Assembly (NCBI RefSeq): GCF_900187065.1
Contig: NZ_LT906483.1
Location: 3,720,001-3,784,000, forward strand
Length of the DNA stretch: 64,000 nt
DNA from: Mycolicibacterium thermoresistibile
GTDB taxonomy: Bacteria; Actinomycetota; Actinomycetes; Mycobacteriales; Mycobacteriaceae
Direction of reading: 5' to 3'
Shown here: positions 25,061-33,818 of the stretch, piece by piece
How positions within the stretch are numbered: the stretch's first letter is position 1
How the letters are laid out: each line of letters opens with the position of its first letter
The notes under the pieces: generated by a model
What the model saw: the letters and a program-made list of their open reading frames with translations, nothing else
What the model was told of the DNA's origin: nothing
Database searches by the model: none
Translations under genes and position numbers: made by a program

Positions 25061-26347
25061 GTGCCAGGACAGCGCGCGCGGTCGGCGGTGCCGGCCGAAC
25101 TCCGCTCCGCGCACCCGGATATCCCGGGTGTGCCGTGGTGGGGTGCTGCGCTGATCGCGCTGACCGCCACCGCGCTCGGCTTCGCGTTCGACGCCGGATC
25201 GGGCAGCAAAGAGCTCAGCGTGGTGTTCTCCGGGACCTACATGCTGGGCTGCCTGGTCGCGGTGTTGGCGGTGCGGCAGGCCGGGCTGTTCACCGCGGTC
25301 GTCCAACCGCCGATCGTGCTGTTCGCGGCCGTTCCGAGCGCGTACTTCCTCTTCCACGGCGGCCAGATCCGCGGTCTGAAGGATCTGGCCATCAACTGTG
25401 GATATCCGCTCATCGAGCGGTTCCCGGTGATGTTCTTCACCTCGGCGGCGGTGCTCGTCATCGGGATGGTCCGCTGGTACCTCGGCATGAGCGCGCGGCG
25501 AGCCGGTCCGGCCGATCCCGAACGCGCGCCGTCGGCGGTCACCGACCTCGTCTCGGCGGTGACGAACACGTTGACCGCGTTGGTCACCGGACACCGGCCG
25601 GCCCGCGCCGACGGGGGCGCCGACCTCGCGGCCGCCGCGGACACCGCCAAGGCCCGGCCACGCAAACGCGCCGCCACCGACCGTGCCGCCGCCGGCCGTT
25701 CCGGGCGCACCCCCCGCGACGGTCGCCGCACCGCGGCCAAACGGGGTTCAGCGCGCGCTGAGGCGGCCGCCCGCGCCGGCGACGGTTCCCGCCCGCCGCG
25801 GCGCCGTCCGGCCGCGGAGAGCGCCGATCAGCCCCGTTCGGCCACCCGCAGCCGCCGCGGCACCAAAGCCGCGCCGCCGCGGTCGCGGCCCACCCGGGCG
25901 CTCGACGGCGACTACGTCGACCCGCTCGCCGACGCGCCGCGCCGGCGTCGGCCCACCCGGCCGGACGACTCTGCGGTGCCGCCGGATCAGCCGCGGCGCC
26001 GGTCGCGCGGCCAGGCCCGCGGCGACCGCACCCAACCTCCACCGCGCAGCCGCCGGGTGCCGCCGCGCGAACCGCGCCGTCAGCCGTCCGCGGACCGGAT
26101 CGGCTACGACGGTGTCGATTCCCGGCCGGAGTCCCGCTCGCCGCGGCCGCGCCGCAGCCGTGTGGACGGCTACGAACCGCTCGAACCGCACACCAGGAGC
26201 GGAGCCCGCGGCACGCATCACCCGGTGTCGCGGGTGCGTTATCGCAGTGCGGAGAATCCCGAGGAACGCGCCGAGTACCGCAACCGGCCCCGCCATGCCC
26301 GGCATGCCCGCGGCTGGGAGGCCGATAGCTGGGAATACGACATCTGA
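25061..26347 (+). CDS. DUF6542-like membrane protein with long basic tail (Rv1111c-like)
   Basis: The protein has about 428 residues from GTG 25061 (VPGQRARSAVPAELRS). Four membrane helices fill residues about 20-140 (VPWWGAALIALTATALGFAF to SAAVLVIGMVRWYLG). About 280 residues of Arg/Pro-rich, disordered, strongly basic tail follow, ending RGWEADSWEYDI. Its place between ychF and ispH matches Rv1111c. The function is not known. The tail could bind nucleic acid or cell-envelope polymer. The start is uncertain. Confidence 0.75.
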   Translation: MPGQRARSAVPAELRSAHPDIPGVPWWGAALIALTATALGFAFDAGSGSKELSVVFSGTYMLGCLVAVLAVRQAGLFTAVVQPPIVLFAAVPSAYFLFHGGQIRGLKDLAINCGYPLIERFPVMFFTSAAVLVIGMVRWYLGMSARRAGPADPERAPSAVTDLVSAVTNTLTALVTGHRPARADGGADLAAAADTAKARPRKRAATDRAAAGRSGRTPRDGRRTAAKRGSARAEAAARAGDGSRPPRRRPAAESADQPRSATRSRRGTKAAPPRSRPTRALDGDYVDPLADAPRRRRPTRPDDSAVPPDQPRRRSRGQARGDRTQPPPRSRRVPPREPRRQPSADRIGYDGVDSRPESRSPRPRRSRVDGYEPLEPHTRSGARGTHHPVSRVRYRSAENPEERAEYRNRPRHARHARGWEADSWEYDI

Positions 26348-26349
26348 GC

Positions 26350-26398
26350 GATTTCGGCGTGTCTACGGTCGCTCAGCGACCGTCAGCACGCCGAAATC
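26350..26398. repeat. 49-bp palindromic repeat, copy 1
   Basis: Outer arms GATTTCGGCGTG (26350-26361) and CACGCCGAAATC (26387-26398) enclose an inner palindrome ACGGTCGC-TCA-GCGACCGT. It lies two bases after the stop of the membrane-protein gene and reaches into the stop codon of the convergent ispH. It could act as a two-way terminator. Confidence 0.9.
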
Positions 26399-27401
26399 AC
26401 TGGCTACGGGCCGGGCGGATCTCCCGCGGCAGCGCGAACACCAGCGTCTCGTTGGCCGTGGTGACCGGTTGCACGGTGTCGAAGCCGTACTCGGCGAGCC
26501 GCTCGAGCACCCCGCGCACCAGGATCTCCGGCACCGACGCACCCGAGGTGACACCGACCGTGGTGACCCCCTCCAGCCACTGCGGATCGATGTCGTCGGC
26601 ATAGTCGACCAGGTGCGCGGCGTCCGCGCCGGCCCCGAGCGCGACCTCGACCAGCCGCACCGAGTTCGACGAGTTGGCCGAACCGACCACGATCACCAAC
26701 TCACACTCCGGCGCCATCGCCTTGACCGCGACCTGACGGTTCTGGGTGGCGTAGCAGATGTCGTCGCTGGGCGGATCCTGCAGCTTGGGGAACCGTTCCC
26801 GCAGCTTCTGCACGATCTCCATGGTTTCGTCGACCGACAGCGTGGTCTGCGACAGCCAGATCACCTTGTTCTCGTCGCGCACGGTGACCTTGTCGACCGC
26901 CTCCGGGCCGTCGACGATCTGCACGTGATCGGGCGCCTCACCGGCGGTGCCGATCACCTCTTCATGGCCCTCGTGGCCGATCAGCAGGATGTCGTAGTCA
27001 TCGCGGGCGAACCGTTTGGCCTCGTTGTGCACCTTGGTGACCAACGGGCAGGTGGCGTCGATGACCTTGAGATTGCGCTCGGCGGCGTTGACATGCACGC
27101 TCGGCGCGACACCGTGGGCGGAGAACACCACGATCTCGCCTTCGGGCACCTCATCGGTCTCGTCGACGAAGATCGCGCCCGCCTTGGCCAGCGTCTCCAC
27201 CACGTGCCGGTTGTGCACGATCTCGTGGCGCACGTACACCGGGGCGCCATGCTTCTCCAGGGCGCGTTCGACCGTCTCGACGGCGCGGTCCACGCCGGCG
27301 CAGTATCCGCGCGGTTCGGCCAGCAGCACCCGCCGGTCGCCGGCCGGTCGTGCCACCGTGCTGGCGGCACCCGGAATGCCCATGTTGATTGTCGACGCCA
27401 T
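26397..27401 (-). CDS. ispH: 4-hydroxy-3-methylbut-2-enyl diphosphate reductase
   Basis: The 334-residue protein is IspH/LytB, the last enzyme of the MEP isoprenoid pathway, making IPP and DMAPP. It has the three iron-sulfur cysteines ([30 protein letters not shown]) and the family blocks [16 protein letters not shown] and [15 protein letters not shown] 27401 is the start ([11 protein letters not shown]). The gene order fits lytB2 (Rv1110). Confidence 0.95.
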   Translation of the reverse strand: MASTINMGIPGAASTVARPAGDRRVLLAEPRGYCAGVDRAVETVERALEKHGAPVYVRHEIVHNRHVVETLAKAGAIFVDETDEVPEGEIVVFSAHGVAPSVHVNAAERNLKVIDATCPLVTKVHNEAKRFARDDYDILLIGHEGHEEVIGTAGEAPDHVQIVDGPEAVDKVTVRDENKVIWLSQTTLSVDETMEIVQKLRERFPKLQDPPSDDICYATQNRQVAVKAMAPECELVIVVGSANSSNSVRLVEVALGAGADAAHLVDYADDIDPQWLEGVTTVGVTSGASVPEILVRGVLERLAEYGFDTVQPVTTANETLVFALPREIRPARSQ

Positions 27402-27531
27402 GGCTACCAGCCTACGTGGGTGGTCCAGTCGGCCAGGGTCCACGCCATCCCGCGCCCACCGGCCTCGGGCCGACAGCGAATCGGGCAAGGTTGCTTGGAG
27501 TTGGCCCGGCAGTTGAGGCAGGGTGGAAGAC

Positions 27532-28086
27532 ATGCCAAACGCACCGTATGGGGTTCGCTTGCTGCTCGGGGTCGCGGTGACCGCGCTCGAGGAGACCCGC
27601 AAGCTCCCGCACACGATCCTCACGTATCCGATGACGGTGGCGAGCACAGCGGCACACATCGTGATGCGGGTTCAACAGAACGTCGCCGAACTGGTGATCA
27701 AGGGCGACGAGGCGCTCGAGCAGCTGTTCCCGCCGACCGAGGAGCAGCCGGAATGGGCGACCTTCGACGAGGACCTCGACGACGGGTCGGACGACGACGG
27801 CGAACGGCGCCGCCCGGGCCGGTTCGCGCTGTACAGCACCGGGGCCCCGGAGCGCCAGGCCAACGGGGCCAACGGGGCCGCCGAGCCGGCCGCACCTGCC
27901 GAGCCGCCGGAGATCGCCACCGAGCTCGGCTACGACTCGTTGACGCTGGCACAACTGCGCGCCCGGCTGCCCTCGCTGAAGGTGGGCGACCTCGAGGCGC
28001 TGCTGGCCTACGAGGAGGCCACCAGGGCCCGCGCGCCGTTCCAGACCCTGCTGGCCAACCGGATCACCCGCGCATCCGCGAAGTGA
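27532..28086 (+). CDS. Lipid droplet-associated protein (Rv1109c-like)
   Basis: This 184-residue protein starts at ATG 27532 ([26 protein letters not shown]). An N-terminal amphipathic region (about residues 5-60) is followed by an acidic, low-complexity middle and a short C-terminal helical motif [25 protein letters not shown]. The position between ispH and xseA matches Rv1109c; proteins of this type are annotated as lipid-droplet associated. Binding to neutral lipid is inferred from the family. Confidence 0.8.
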   Translation: MPNAPYGVRLLLGVAVTALEETRKLPHTILTYPMTVASTAAHIVMRVQQNVAELVIKGDEALEQLFPPTEEQPEWATFDEDLDDGSDDDGERRRPGRFALYSTGAPERQANGANGAAEPAAPAEPPEIATELGYDSLTLAQLRARLPSLKVGDLEALLAYEEATRARAPFQTLLANRITRASAK

Positions 28087-28107
28087 CCCTCCCAGCGTGC
28101 CGGGCGC

Positions 28108-29358
28108 ATGACTGACCCCGAGCCGGGAAAATCCCCGGACAACCCGTGGCCGGTGCGCGCGGTGGCCACCCGCGTCGCCAAGTACATCGACCGGCTCGGC
28201 ATGGTGTGGGTGGAGGGGCAGCTCACCGAGATCAAGGTGCGCCAGTCCACCGCGTGGATGGTGTTGCGCGACCCGGCGGCGGACATGTCGCTGTCGGTCA
28301 GCTGCCCGCGCGACCTGGTGGTCGACGCCCCGGTCCAGTTGACCGAGGGCACCCAGGTGGTGATGCACGGCAAACCGCAGTTCTACACCCGCAACGGGTC
28401 GTTCAGTCTGCGGGTGAACGACATCCGCGCGGTGGGCATCGGTGAGTTGTTGGCCCGCATCGAACGGTTGCGCCGTCTGCTCGACGCCGAGGGTCTGTTC
28501 GATCCGCGGCTGAAGCGGCCGTTGCCGTTCCTGCCGACCATGGTCGGGCTCATCTGCGGCCGGGCGTCGGCCGCCGAGCACGACGTGATCAGCGTGGCCA
28601 CCGGCCGGTGGCCGGCGGTGCGGTTCGCCGTCCGCAACACCGCGGTGCAGGGCCCCAACACGGTGCCGCAGGTGGTCGAGGCGCTGCGGGAACTCGACGC
28701 CCACCCCGAGGTCGACGTCATCGTGATCGCGCGTGGCGGCGGCAGCGTGGAGGATCTGCTGCCGTTCTCCGACGAGACGCTGTGCCGGGAGATCGCCAAG
28801 TGCACCACCCCGGTGGTCAGCGCGATCGGCCACGAACCCGACAACCCGCTGTGCGATCTGGTCGCCGATCTGCGGGCCGCCACCCCGACCGACGCGGCCA
28901 AGCGGATCGTGCCCGACGCGGCGGCCGAACAGAACCTCATCATCGAGCTGCGCCGGCGCAGCGCCCGCGCCCTGCAGAACTGGGTGCACCGCGAAGAACA
29001 CCTGCTGCACCAACTGCGCGGCCGGCCGGTGCTGGCCAACCCGCTGCAGGCGTTGACCGCCCGGGCCGAGGAGATCGACCGGGCCCGCGCCGCCGCCCGC
29101 CGCGAGATCGACCGGCTGCTCGCCGCGGAGACCGACCGCATCGAGCACCTGTCGGCGCGGCTGGCCACCCTCGGACCGGCGGCCACCCTGGCCCGCGGAT
29201 ACGCCGTCGTGCAGACCGCCGACGGTGCGGTGGTGCACAGCACCGCGGACGCGCCCGCGGGCACCCGGCTGCGGGTGCGGGTGGCCGACGGCGCCCTGAC
29301 CGCGGTCAGCGAGGGTCCGGAACACCCCCAGACGCCTGAACAGGAGTCGAACAGATGA
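28108..29358 (+). CDS. xseA: Exodeoxyribonuclease VII large subunit
   Basis: The 416-residue protein has the N-terminal OB fold ([22 protein letters not shown]) and the catalytic region with [67 protein letters not shown], and then a coiled-coil tail. The usual GRGGGS is ARGGGS here. It digests single-stranded DNA with XseB. Its stop overlaps the xseB start (ATGA). Confidence 0.95.
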   Translation: MTDPEPGKSPDNPWPVRAVATRVAKYIDRLGMVWVEGQLTEIKVRQSTAWMVLRDPAADMSLSVSCPRDLVVDAPVQLTEGTQVVMHGKPQFYTRNGSFSLRVNDIRAVGIGELLARIERLRRLLDAEGLFDPRLKRPLPFLPTMVGLICGRASAAEHDVISVATGRWPAVRFAVRNTAVQGPNTVPQVVEALRELDAHPEVDVIVIARGGGSVEDLLPFSDETLCREIAKCTTPVVSAIGHEPDNPLCDLVADLRAATPTDAAKRIVPDAAAEQNLIIELRRRSARALQNWVHREEHLLHQLRGRPVLANPLQALTARAEEIDRARAAARREIDRLLAAETDRIEHLSARLATLGPAATLARGYAVVQTADGAVVHSTADAPAGTRLRVRVADGALTAVSEGPEHPQTPEQESNR

Positions 29359-29567
29359 AGCCCATTAGTGAGATGGGGTACGAAGAGGCCCGTGATGAGC
29401 TCATCGCGGTGGTCCAGCGCCTGGAACAGGGCGGACTCGACCTCGAGGAATCGCTGAAATTGTGGGAACGCGGCGAAGAACTGGCCAAATGCTGCGATGA
29501 ACACTTAGCTGGAGCACGCCGCCGGGTGTCCGAGGCCCTGGCCGCCAGGGAGGATGACGAGGACTGA
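29355..29567 (+). CDS. xseB: Exodeoxyribonuclease VII small subunit
   Basis: The 70-residue protein shows the family pattern [47 protein letters not shown], a helical hairpin that binds the coiled coil of XseA. It is translationally coupled to xseA. Confidence 0.95.
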   Translation: MKPISEMGYEEARDELIAVVQRLEQGGLDLEESLKLWERGEELAKCCDEHLAGARRRVSEALAAREDDED

Positions 29568-29600
29568 GCGACCAGGAGATTCCCGTCCGGACCTCGTAAC

Positions 29601-29614
29601 TAGAACATGTTTCA
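29601..29614. promoter_or_regulatory. KstR-type operator
   Basis: TAGAACATGTTTCA fits the KstR pattern TNNAACNNGTTNNA at every fixed position. It ends 14 bases before the start of the 3beta-HSD gene. KstR represses cholesterol catabolism genes in mycobacteria until a cholesterol-derived CoA thioester is present. Confidence 0.75.
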
Positions 29615-29628
29615 GTTATTCTCGCCGC

Positions 29629-30705
29629 ATGGGCGATCCCACACTGCGGACCGATCTGGGGCGGGTGCTGGTCACCGGCGGCTCCGGCTTCGTCGGCACC
29701 AACCTGGTCACCACCCTGCTCGAGCGCGGACACCACGTCCGGTCATGTGACCGCGTCGGGTCCCCGCTGCCGGACCATCCCCGGCTCGAGGTGATCGACG
29801 GCGACATCTGCGACGCCGATGCGGTGGCCGCCGCGGTCGACGGCATCGACACGGTGTTCCACACCGCGGCGGTCATCGACCTGATGGGCGGCGCCGGGGT
29901 GACCGACGAATACCGCGAGCGCAGTTTCGCGGTGAACGTGCACGGCACCGAACGGCTCGTGCGCGCCGCCCAGCAAGCCGGCGTGCGGCGGTTCGTCTAC
30001 ACCGCCTCCAACAGCGTGGTGATGGGCGGGCAACCGATCGCCGACGGTGACGAAACCCTGCCCTACACCGACCGGTTCAACGATCTGTACACCGAGACCA
30101 AGGTGATTGCCGAACGTTTCGTGTTGGGGCAGAACGGGATTGAGGGCATGCTGACCTGCTCTATCCGGCCCAGCGGGATCTGGGGGCCGGGTGACCAGAC
30201 GATGTTCCGCAAACTGTTCGAAAGCGTGCACGCCGGCCATGTGAAGGTGCTGATCGGCAGCAGGCACGCCAGACTCGACAACTCCTATGTGCACAACCTC
30301 GTGCACGGATTCATCCTGGCCGCCGAACATCTGGTGCCCGGCGGCACCGCACCCGGTCAGGCGTACTTCATCAACGACGGCGAACCGATCAACATGTTCG
30401 AGTTCGCGCGCCCGGTGGTGACGGCGTGCGGGCAACGCTGGCCGACGCTACGGGTGTCCGGCCCGCTGGTGCGCGCGGTGATGTCGCTGTGGCAGCGGCT
30501 GCACTTCCGGTTCGGGCTCCCCAAGCCACCGTTGGAACCCCTTGCGGTGGAACGTCTTTACCTCGACAACTATTTCTCCATCGACAAGGCCCGCCGGGAA
30601 CTCGGCTACCGGCCGCGCTACACCACCGAACAGGCGCTGCAGGAGTGCCTGCCGTACTACGTCGACCTGTTCCACCGGATGAAGGCCGAACCCGCGACGG
30701 TCTGA
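29629..30705 (+). CDS. hsd: 3-beta-hydroxysteroid dehydrogenase/isomerase-type (Rv1106c-like)
   Basis: The 358-residue extended SDR has GRVLVTGGSGFVGTNLVTTLL (NAD fold), TASNSVVMGG, the catalytic pair in YTETKVIAERF and SIRPSGIWGPGDQTMFRK. It matches mycobacterial 3beta-HSD, which oxidises cholesterol to cholestenone with NAD. ATG 29629 is chosen because it follows a KstR-type operator and matches the fold start. It lies downstream of xseB as in M. tuberculosis. Confidence 0.9.
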   Translation: MGDPTLRTDLGRVLVTGGSGFVGTNLVTTLLERGHHVRSCDRVGSPLPDHPRLEVIDGDICDADAVAAAVDGIDTVFHTAAVIDLMGGAGVTDEYRERSFAVNVHGTERLVRAAQQAGVRRFVYTASNSVVMGGQPIADGDETLPYTDRFNDLYTETKVIAERFVLGQNGIEGMLTCSIRPSGIWGPGDQTMFRKLFESVHAGHVKVLIGSRHARLDNSYVHNLVHGFILAAEHLVPGGTAPGQAYFINDGEPINMFEFARPVVTACGQRWPTLRVSGPLVRAVMSLWQRLHFRFGLPKPPLEPLAVERLYLDNYFSIDKARRELGYRPRYTTEQALQECLPYYVDLFHRMKAEPATV

Positions 30706-30730
30706 CGACGGGCAGTGTCGACGTGTCCGG

Positions 30731-31009
30731 TCAGCGGTACAGGTGCACCGGCTGGTGGGTGGCCTTCTCGATGCGCATCGACGCCCGCTCCAGCAACTCG
30801 GTGCCCAGCGCGATCAGCCCGCGGGCCGCGGCGATCTCCTCCCCGACCATCGGTTGACTGGCGTCCCTCGGGTTTCGGTAGGCGTCCCCGCGCGCGGTCA
30901 GCGGATCACCGTGAGGACGGTGCGCGCGAACCGTGGCATGGGTGTGGATGTCGTCCTCGTCGAACCGGATCTCGACGGTCCAGACGTTGCTCAGATCCTT
31001 GTCGTACAT
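30731..31009 (-). CDS. DUF1876/Rv1738-like small stress protein
   Basis: The 92-residue protein reads VWTVEIRFDEDDIHTHATVRAH, GEEIAAARGLIALGTELLERA and ends ATHQPVHLYR. It lines up with Rv1738/Rv2632c proteins (WTVDI..., DELSVARALSDLG, VTHQPARL), whose fold resembles ribosome hibernation factors. Rv1738 is a strong DevR target. The start at ATG 31009 has AAGGGGAT upstream. I see no clear DevR box here. Confidence 0.82.
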   Translation of the reverse strand: MYDKDLSNVWTVEIRFDEDDIHTHATVRAHRPHGDPLTARGDAYRNPRDASQPMVGEEIAAARGLIALGTELLERASMRIEKATHQPVHLYR

Positions 31010-31147
31010 CGCGATCCCCTTCCCCGCCATCCAGCCTGCTCCGCTCGGCGGCGCGGCGCCAGGGTTTCCTCGAAGAAGCACTTAACCCGCCCCCACGGAC
31101 CACTTTCACGGCAAGATACCCACGGGCACCTATCAGTGAGGAGAGCT

Positions 31148-32236
31148 ATGAGTGACGCCGTTCTGGTGACGGGCGCGTTCGGGTTGGTGGGTTCGGCCAC
31201 GGTCCGCCGACTGGCCGCCGACGGCCACCGGGTGGTGGCCACCGACGTCGCGACCCCCGACACCCGCAAGGCCGCCGCCGAACTGTCCGCCGACGGGCCG
31301 GGCGAGGTGCAGGTGCGCTGGGCGGATCTGACCGACCCGGCCGCGGTGGACGAGTTGATGACGACCGTCTCCCCCGCCGCGGTGATCCACCTGGCCGCGG
31401 TCATCGCCCCGTTCTGCTATTCCCGGCAGGCGCTGGCCCGCAAGGTCAACGTCGACGCCACCGCGAACCTGATCCGTGCCGCCGAGGCGCAGAGCAGCCC
31501 ACCGCGGTTCATCCAGGCCTCCAGCATCGCGGTCTACGGCCCGCGGAACCCGCACACGTGCAGCGACGTGCTGACCGCCGACACCCCGCCCAACCCGGGC
31601 GATCTGTACGGCGGCCACAAGTACGAGGCCGAACAGCTGGTGCGGGCATCGAATCTGGAGTGGGCGATCCTGCGGCTCGGCGGGGTGCTGAGCGCCGAGC
31701 CGATGTTCGACATGAAGCCGGAGTTCCTGTACTTCGAGGCGCTGCTGCCCACCGACGGCCGGCTGCAGACCGTCGAGGTGCGCGATGTGGCGGCGGCGTT
31801 CACCGCGGCCGTCACCGCACCGGTCGCCGGGCAGGTGCTGTTGATCGGCGGCGACGATTCGCACCGGCTCACCCAGGGCGAGATCGGCCCGTCCATCGCC
31901 GCGGCGATGGGCCTGGTGGGTGCGCTGCCGGTGGGCCGCAAGGGCAACCCGCACAGCGACACCGACTGGTTCGCCACCGACTGGCTCGACCCAGGTCCGG
32001 CCCAGGAACTGCTGAAGTTCCAACACTATTCGTGGCCGGACATCCTCGCCGAGACCGCCGACCGGGTGGGCTGGAAGCGTTACCCGCTGCGGCTGATCGC
32101 CCCGCTGGCCGGTCTCTACCTGCGGCGGCAGTCGCCGTACCACAACCATCCCGGGCAGTACGCCGACCCGTGGGGCGCGATCCGGCGCAAATGGGGTGAA
32201 CCCGGCCTGGACACCGACCCCGAGGACGGCCGCTGA
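31148..32236 (+). CDS. NAD-dependent epimerase/dehydratase (extended SDR)
   Basis: The 362-residue protein has VLVTGAFGLVGSATVRRLA, an IQASSIAVYGPR segment and the catalytic YGGHKYEAEQLV (YxxxK). The C-terminal half (from about residue 230) is unlike sugar epimerases and ends in a basic tail. It starts at ATG 31148 after AGGAG. It leads a run of four tightly packed genes (two short-chain dehydrogenases and a membrane permease). The substrate is unknown; steroid or lipid work is a guess from the neighbouring 3beta-HSD. Confidence 0.82.
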   Translation: MSDAVLVTGAFGLVGSATVRRLAADGHRVVATDVATPDTRKAAAELSADGPGEVQVRWADLTDPAAVDELMTTVSPAAVIHLAAVIAPFCYSRQALARKVNVDATANLIRAAEAQSSPPRFIQASSIAVYGPRNPHTCSDVLTADTPPNPGDLYGGHKYEAEQLVRASNLEWAILRLGGVLSAEPMFDMKPEFLYFEALLPTDGRLQTVEVRDVAAAFTAAVTAPVAGQVLLIGGDDSHRLTQGEIGPSIAAAMGLVGALPVGRKGNPHSDTDWFATDWLDPGPAQELLKFQHYSWPDILAETADRVGWKRYPLRLIAPLAGLYLRRQSPYHNHPGQYADPWGAIRRKWGEPGLDTDPEDGR

Positions 32237-33000
32237 TGGCCGGCCGCACCGCGATCGTCGTCGGCGGCGCCTCCGGCATCGGCTGGGCCAGCGCGCGGGC
32301 GCTCGCGGACGACGGCTGCCGCGTCGTCGTCGCCGACATCGACGCCGACGCGGCCCGGGACCGCGCCGCCGAACTGGGTGACCCGCACACCGCGGCGCAC
32401 GTCGACGTCACCGACGAGGACTCGGTGGCGCGGCTGTTCGACTCCGTCGGAGAACTCGACGTGGCGGTGAACTGCGCCGGGTTCAGCAACGTCGGGCTGA
32501 TCACCGACATGCCGGTGGACCAGTTCCGCTCGGTGATCGACGTGTGCCTGACCGGGGCGTTCATCGTCACCAAACACGCCGGTCGGCAGCTGCGGGAGGG
32601 CGGGTCGCTGGTGTCGATCAGCTCGCTCAACGCCCGCCAGGCCGCCGCCGGGATGAGCGCCTACTGCGCGGCCAAGGCCGGGTTGTCGATGCTGACCCAG
32701 GTGGCCGCGCTGGAGCTGGCGCCCCGCGGTGTCCGCGTCAACGCGGTCGCCCCCGGTTTCGTGCACACCCCGCTGACCGCGCCGGCGGCGGCGGTGCCCG
32801 GGGTGGTCGAGGAATACCTGGAGAACACCCCGCTGGGGCGGGCCGGGCAGCCGGAGGACGTGGCGGCCGCGGTGGTGTTCCTGTGCTCGCCGGCCGCCTC
32901 CTGGCTCACCGGTGAGGTGCTCGACCTCAACGGCGGAGCGCATCTGAAGCGCTATCCCGACATTCTGGGGCATGTGATGAAACTGGCTGAACAGTCATGA
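32236..33000 (+). CDS. Short-chain dehydrogenase/reductase
   Basis: The 254-residue classical SDR has TAIVVGGASGIGWASARAL (cofactor loop), DVAVNCAGFSN (NxAG), SLVSISSLNAR (Ser) and MSAYCAAKAGL (YxxxK). The acidic residue at the end of strand 2 (VVADIDADAA) indicates NAD preference. Its ATG overlaps the upstream stop (TGATG) and its stop overlaps the next start (ATGA). Confidence 0.9.
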   Translation: MAGRTAIVVGGASGIGWASARALADDGCRVVVADIDADAARDRAAELGDPHTAAHVDVTDEDSVARLFDSVGELDVAVNCAGFSNVGLITDMPVDQFRSVIDVCLTGAFIVTKHAGRQLREGGSLVSISSLNARQAAAGMSAYCAAKAGLSMLTQVAALELAPRGVRVNAVAPGFVHTPLTAPAAAVPGVVEEYLENTPLGRAGQPEDVAAAVVFLCSPAASWLTGEVLDLNGGAHLKRYPDILGHVMKLAEQS

Positions 33001-33818
33001 CTTTCGCCGGTAAACACGCGTTGGTGACGGGCGCCGGCTCGGGGATCGGCGCGGCGCTGTGCCGGGCGCTGGCCGCGGCGGGCGCCGAGGTGATGTGCAC
33101 CGACATCGACGGCGCGGCCGCCGAGCGGACCGCGCAGAGCATCGGCGGGCGGTGGGCGGCGCTCGATGTCACCGACGCCGCCGCGGTGCAGGCCGCCGTC
33201 GACGGGGTGGTGGACCGGGCGGGCCGACTCGACCTGCTGTTCAACAACGCCGGCATCGTGTGGGGCGGGGACACCGAACTGCTGACGTTGGATCAGTGGA
33301 ACGCGATCATCGACGTCAACATCCGCGGTGTGGTGCACGGGGTCGCGGCCGCCTACCCGTTGATGGTCCGCCAGGGCCACGGCCACATCGTCAACACCGC
33401 CTCGATGGCCGGCCTGGCCGCGGCCGGTCAACTGACCAGCTACGTGATGACCAAACACGCCGTCGTCGGGCTGTCGTTGGCGCTGCGCTCGGAGGCCGCC
33501 GCCCACGGGGTGGGCGTGCTGGCGGTGTGTCCGGCCGCGGTGGAGACCCCGCTGCTGGACAAGGGCGCCGTCGGCGGATTCCTCGGCCGCGACTACTTCA
33601 TCAGGGGGCAGGGGGTGCGCAGCGCCTACGATCCGGACCGGCTGGCCTCCGACACCCTGCGGGCGGTGCAGCGCAACAAGGCGCTGCTGGTGAAACCGCG
33701 AGTGGCGCATGCCGGTTGGCTGTTCGCCCGGCTGGCGCCCGGGCTGATGCAGCGCGCGTCGATCCGGTTCGTCGAACGCCAACGCGCCGGTCAGCGTGCG
33801 GCGCAGGTGGGCCGGTAG
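32997..33818 (+). CDS. Short-chain dehydrogenase/reductase
   Basis: The 273-residue SDR has HALVTGAGSGIGAALCRAL, DLLFNNAGIVWGG, HIVNTASMAGLA and TSYVMTKHAVVGLS (YxxxK), with CTDIDGAAA suggesting NAD. It is translationally coupled to the SDR before it and directly abuts the permease gene after it. Confidence 0.9.
   Translation: MTFAGKHALVTGAGSGIGAALCRALAAAGAEVMCTDIDGAAAERTAQSIGGRWAALDVTDAAAVQAAVDGVVDRAGRLDLLFNNAGIVWGGDTELLTLDQWNAIIDVNIRGVVHGVAAAYPLMVRQGHGHIVNTASMAGLAAAGQLTSYVMTKHAVVGLSLALRSEAAAHGVGVLAVCPAAVETPLLDKGAVGGFLGRDYFIRGQGVRSAYDPDRLASDTLRAVQRNKALLVKPRVAHAGWLFARLAPGLMQRASIRFVERQRAGQRAAQVGR

Noticed and set aside
25683..28115. 810-codon plus-strand frame
   Set aside because: It runs over the basic tail gene and antisense to ispH; composition bias only.
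27412..29325. Long minus-strand open frame (637 codons)
   Set aside because: It mirrors xseA and the Rv1109c-like gene, which have clear family motifs; the antisense product is Arg/Gly/His-rich with none.
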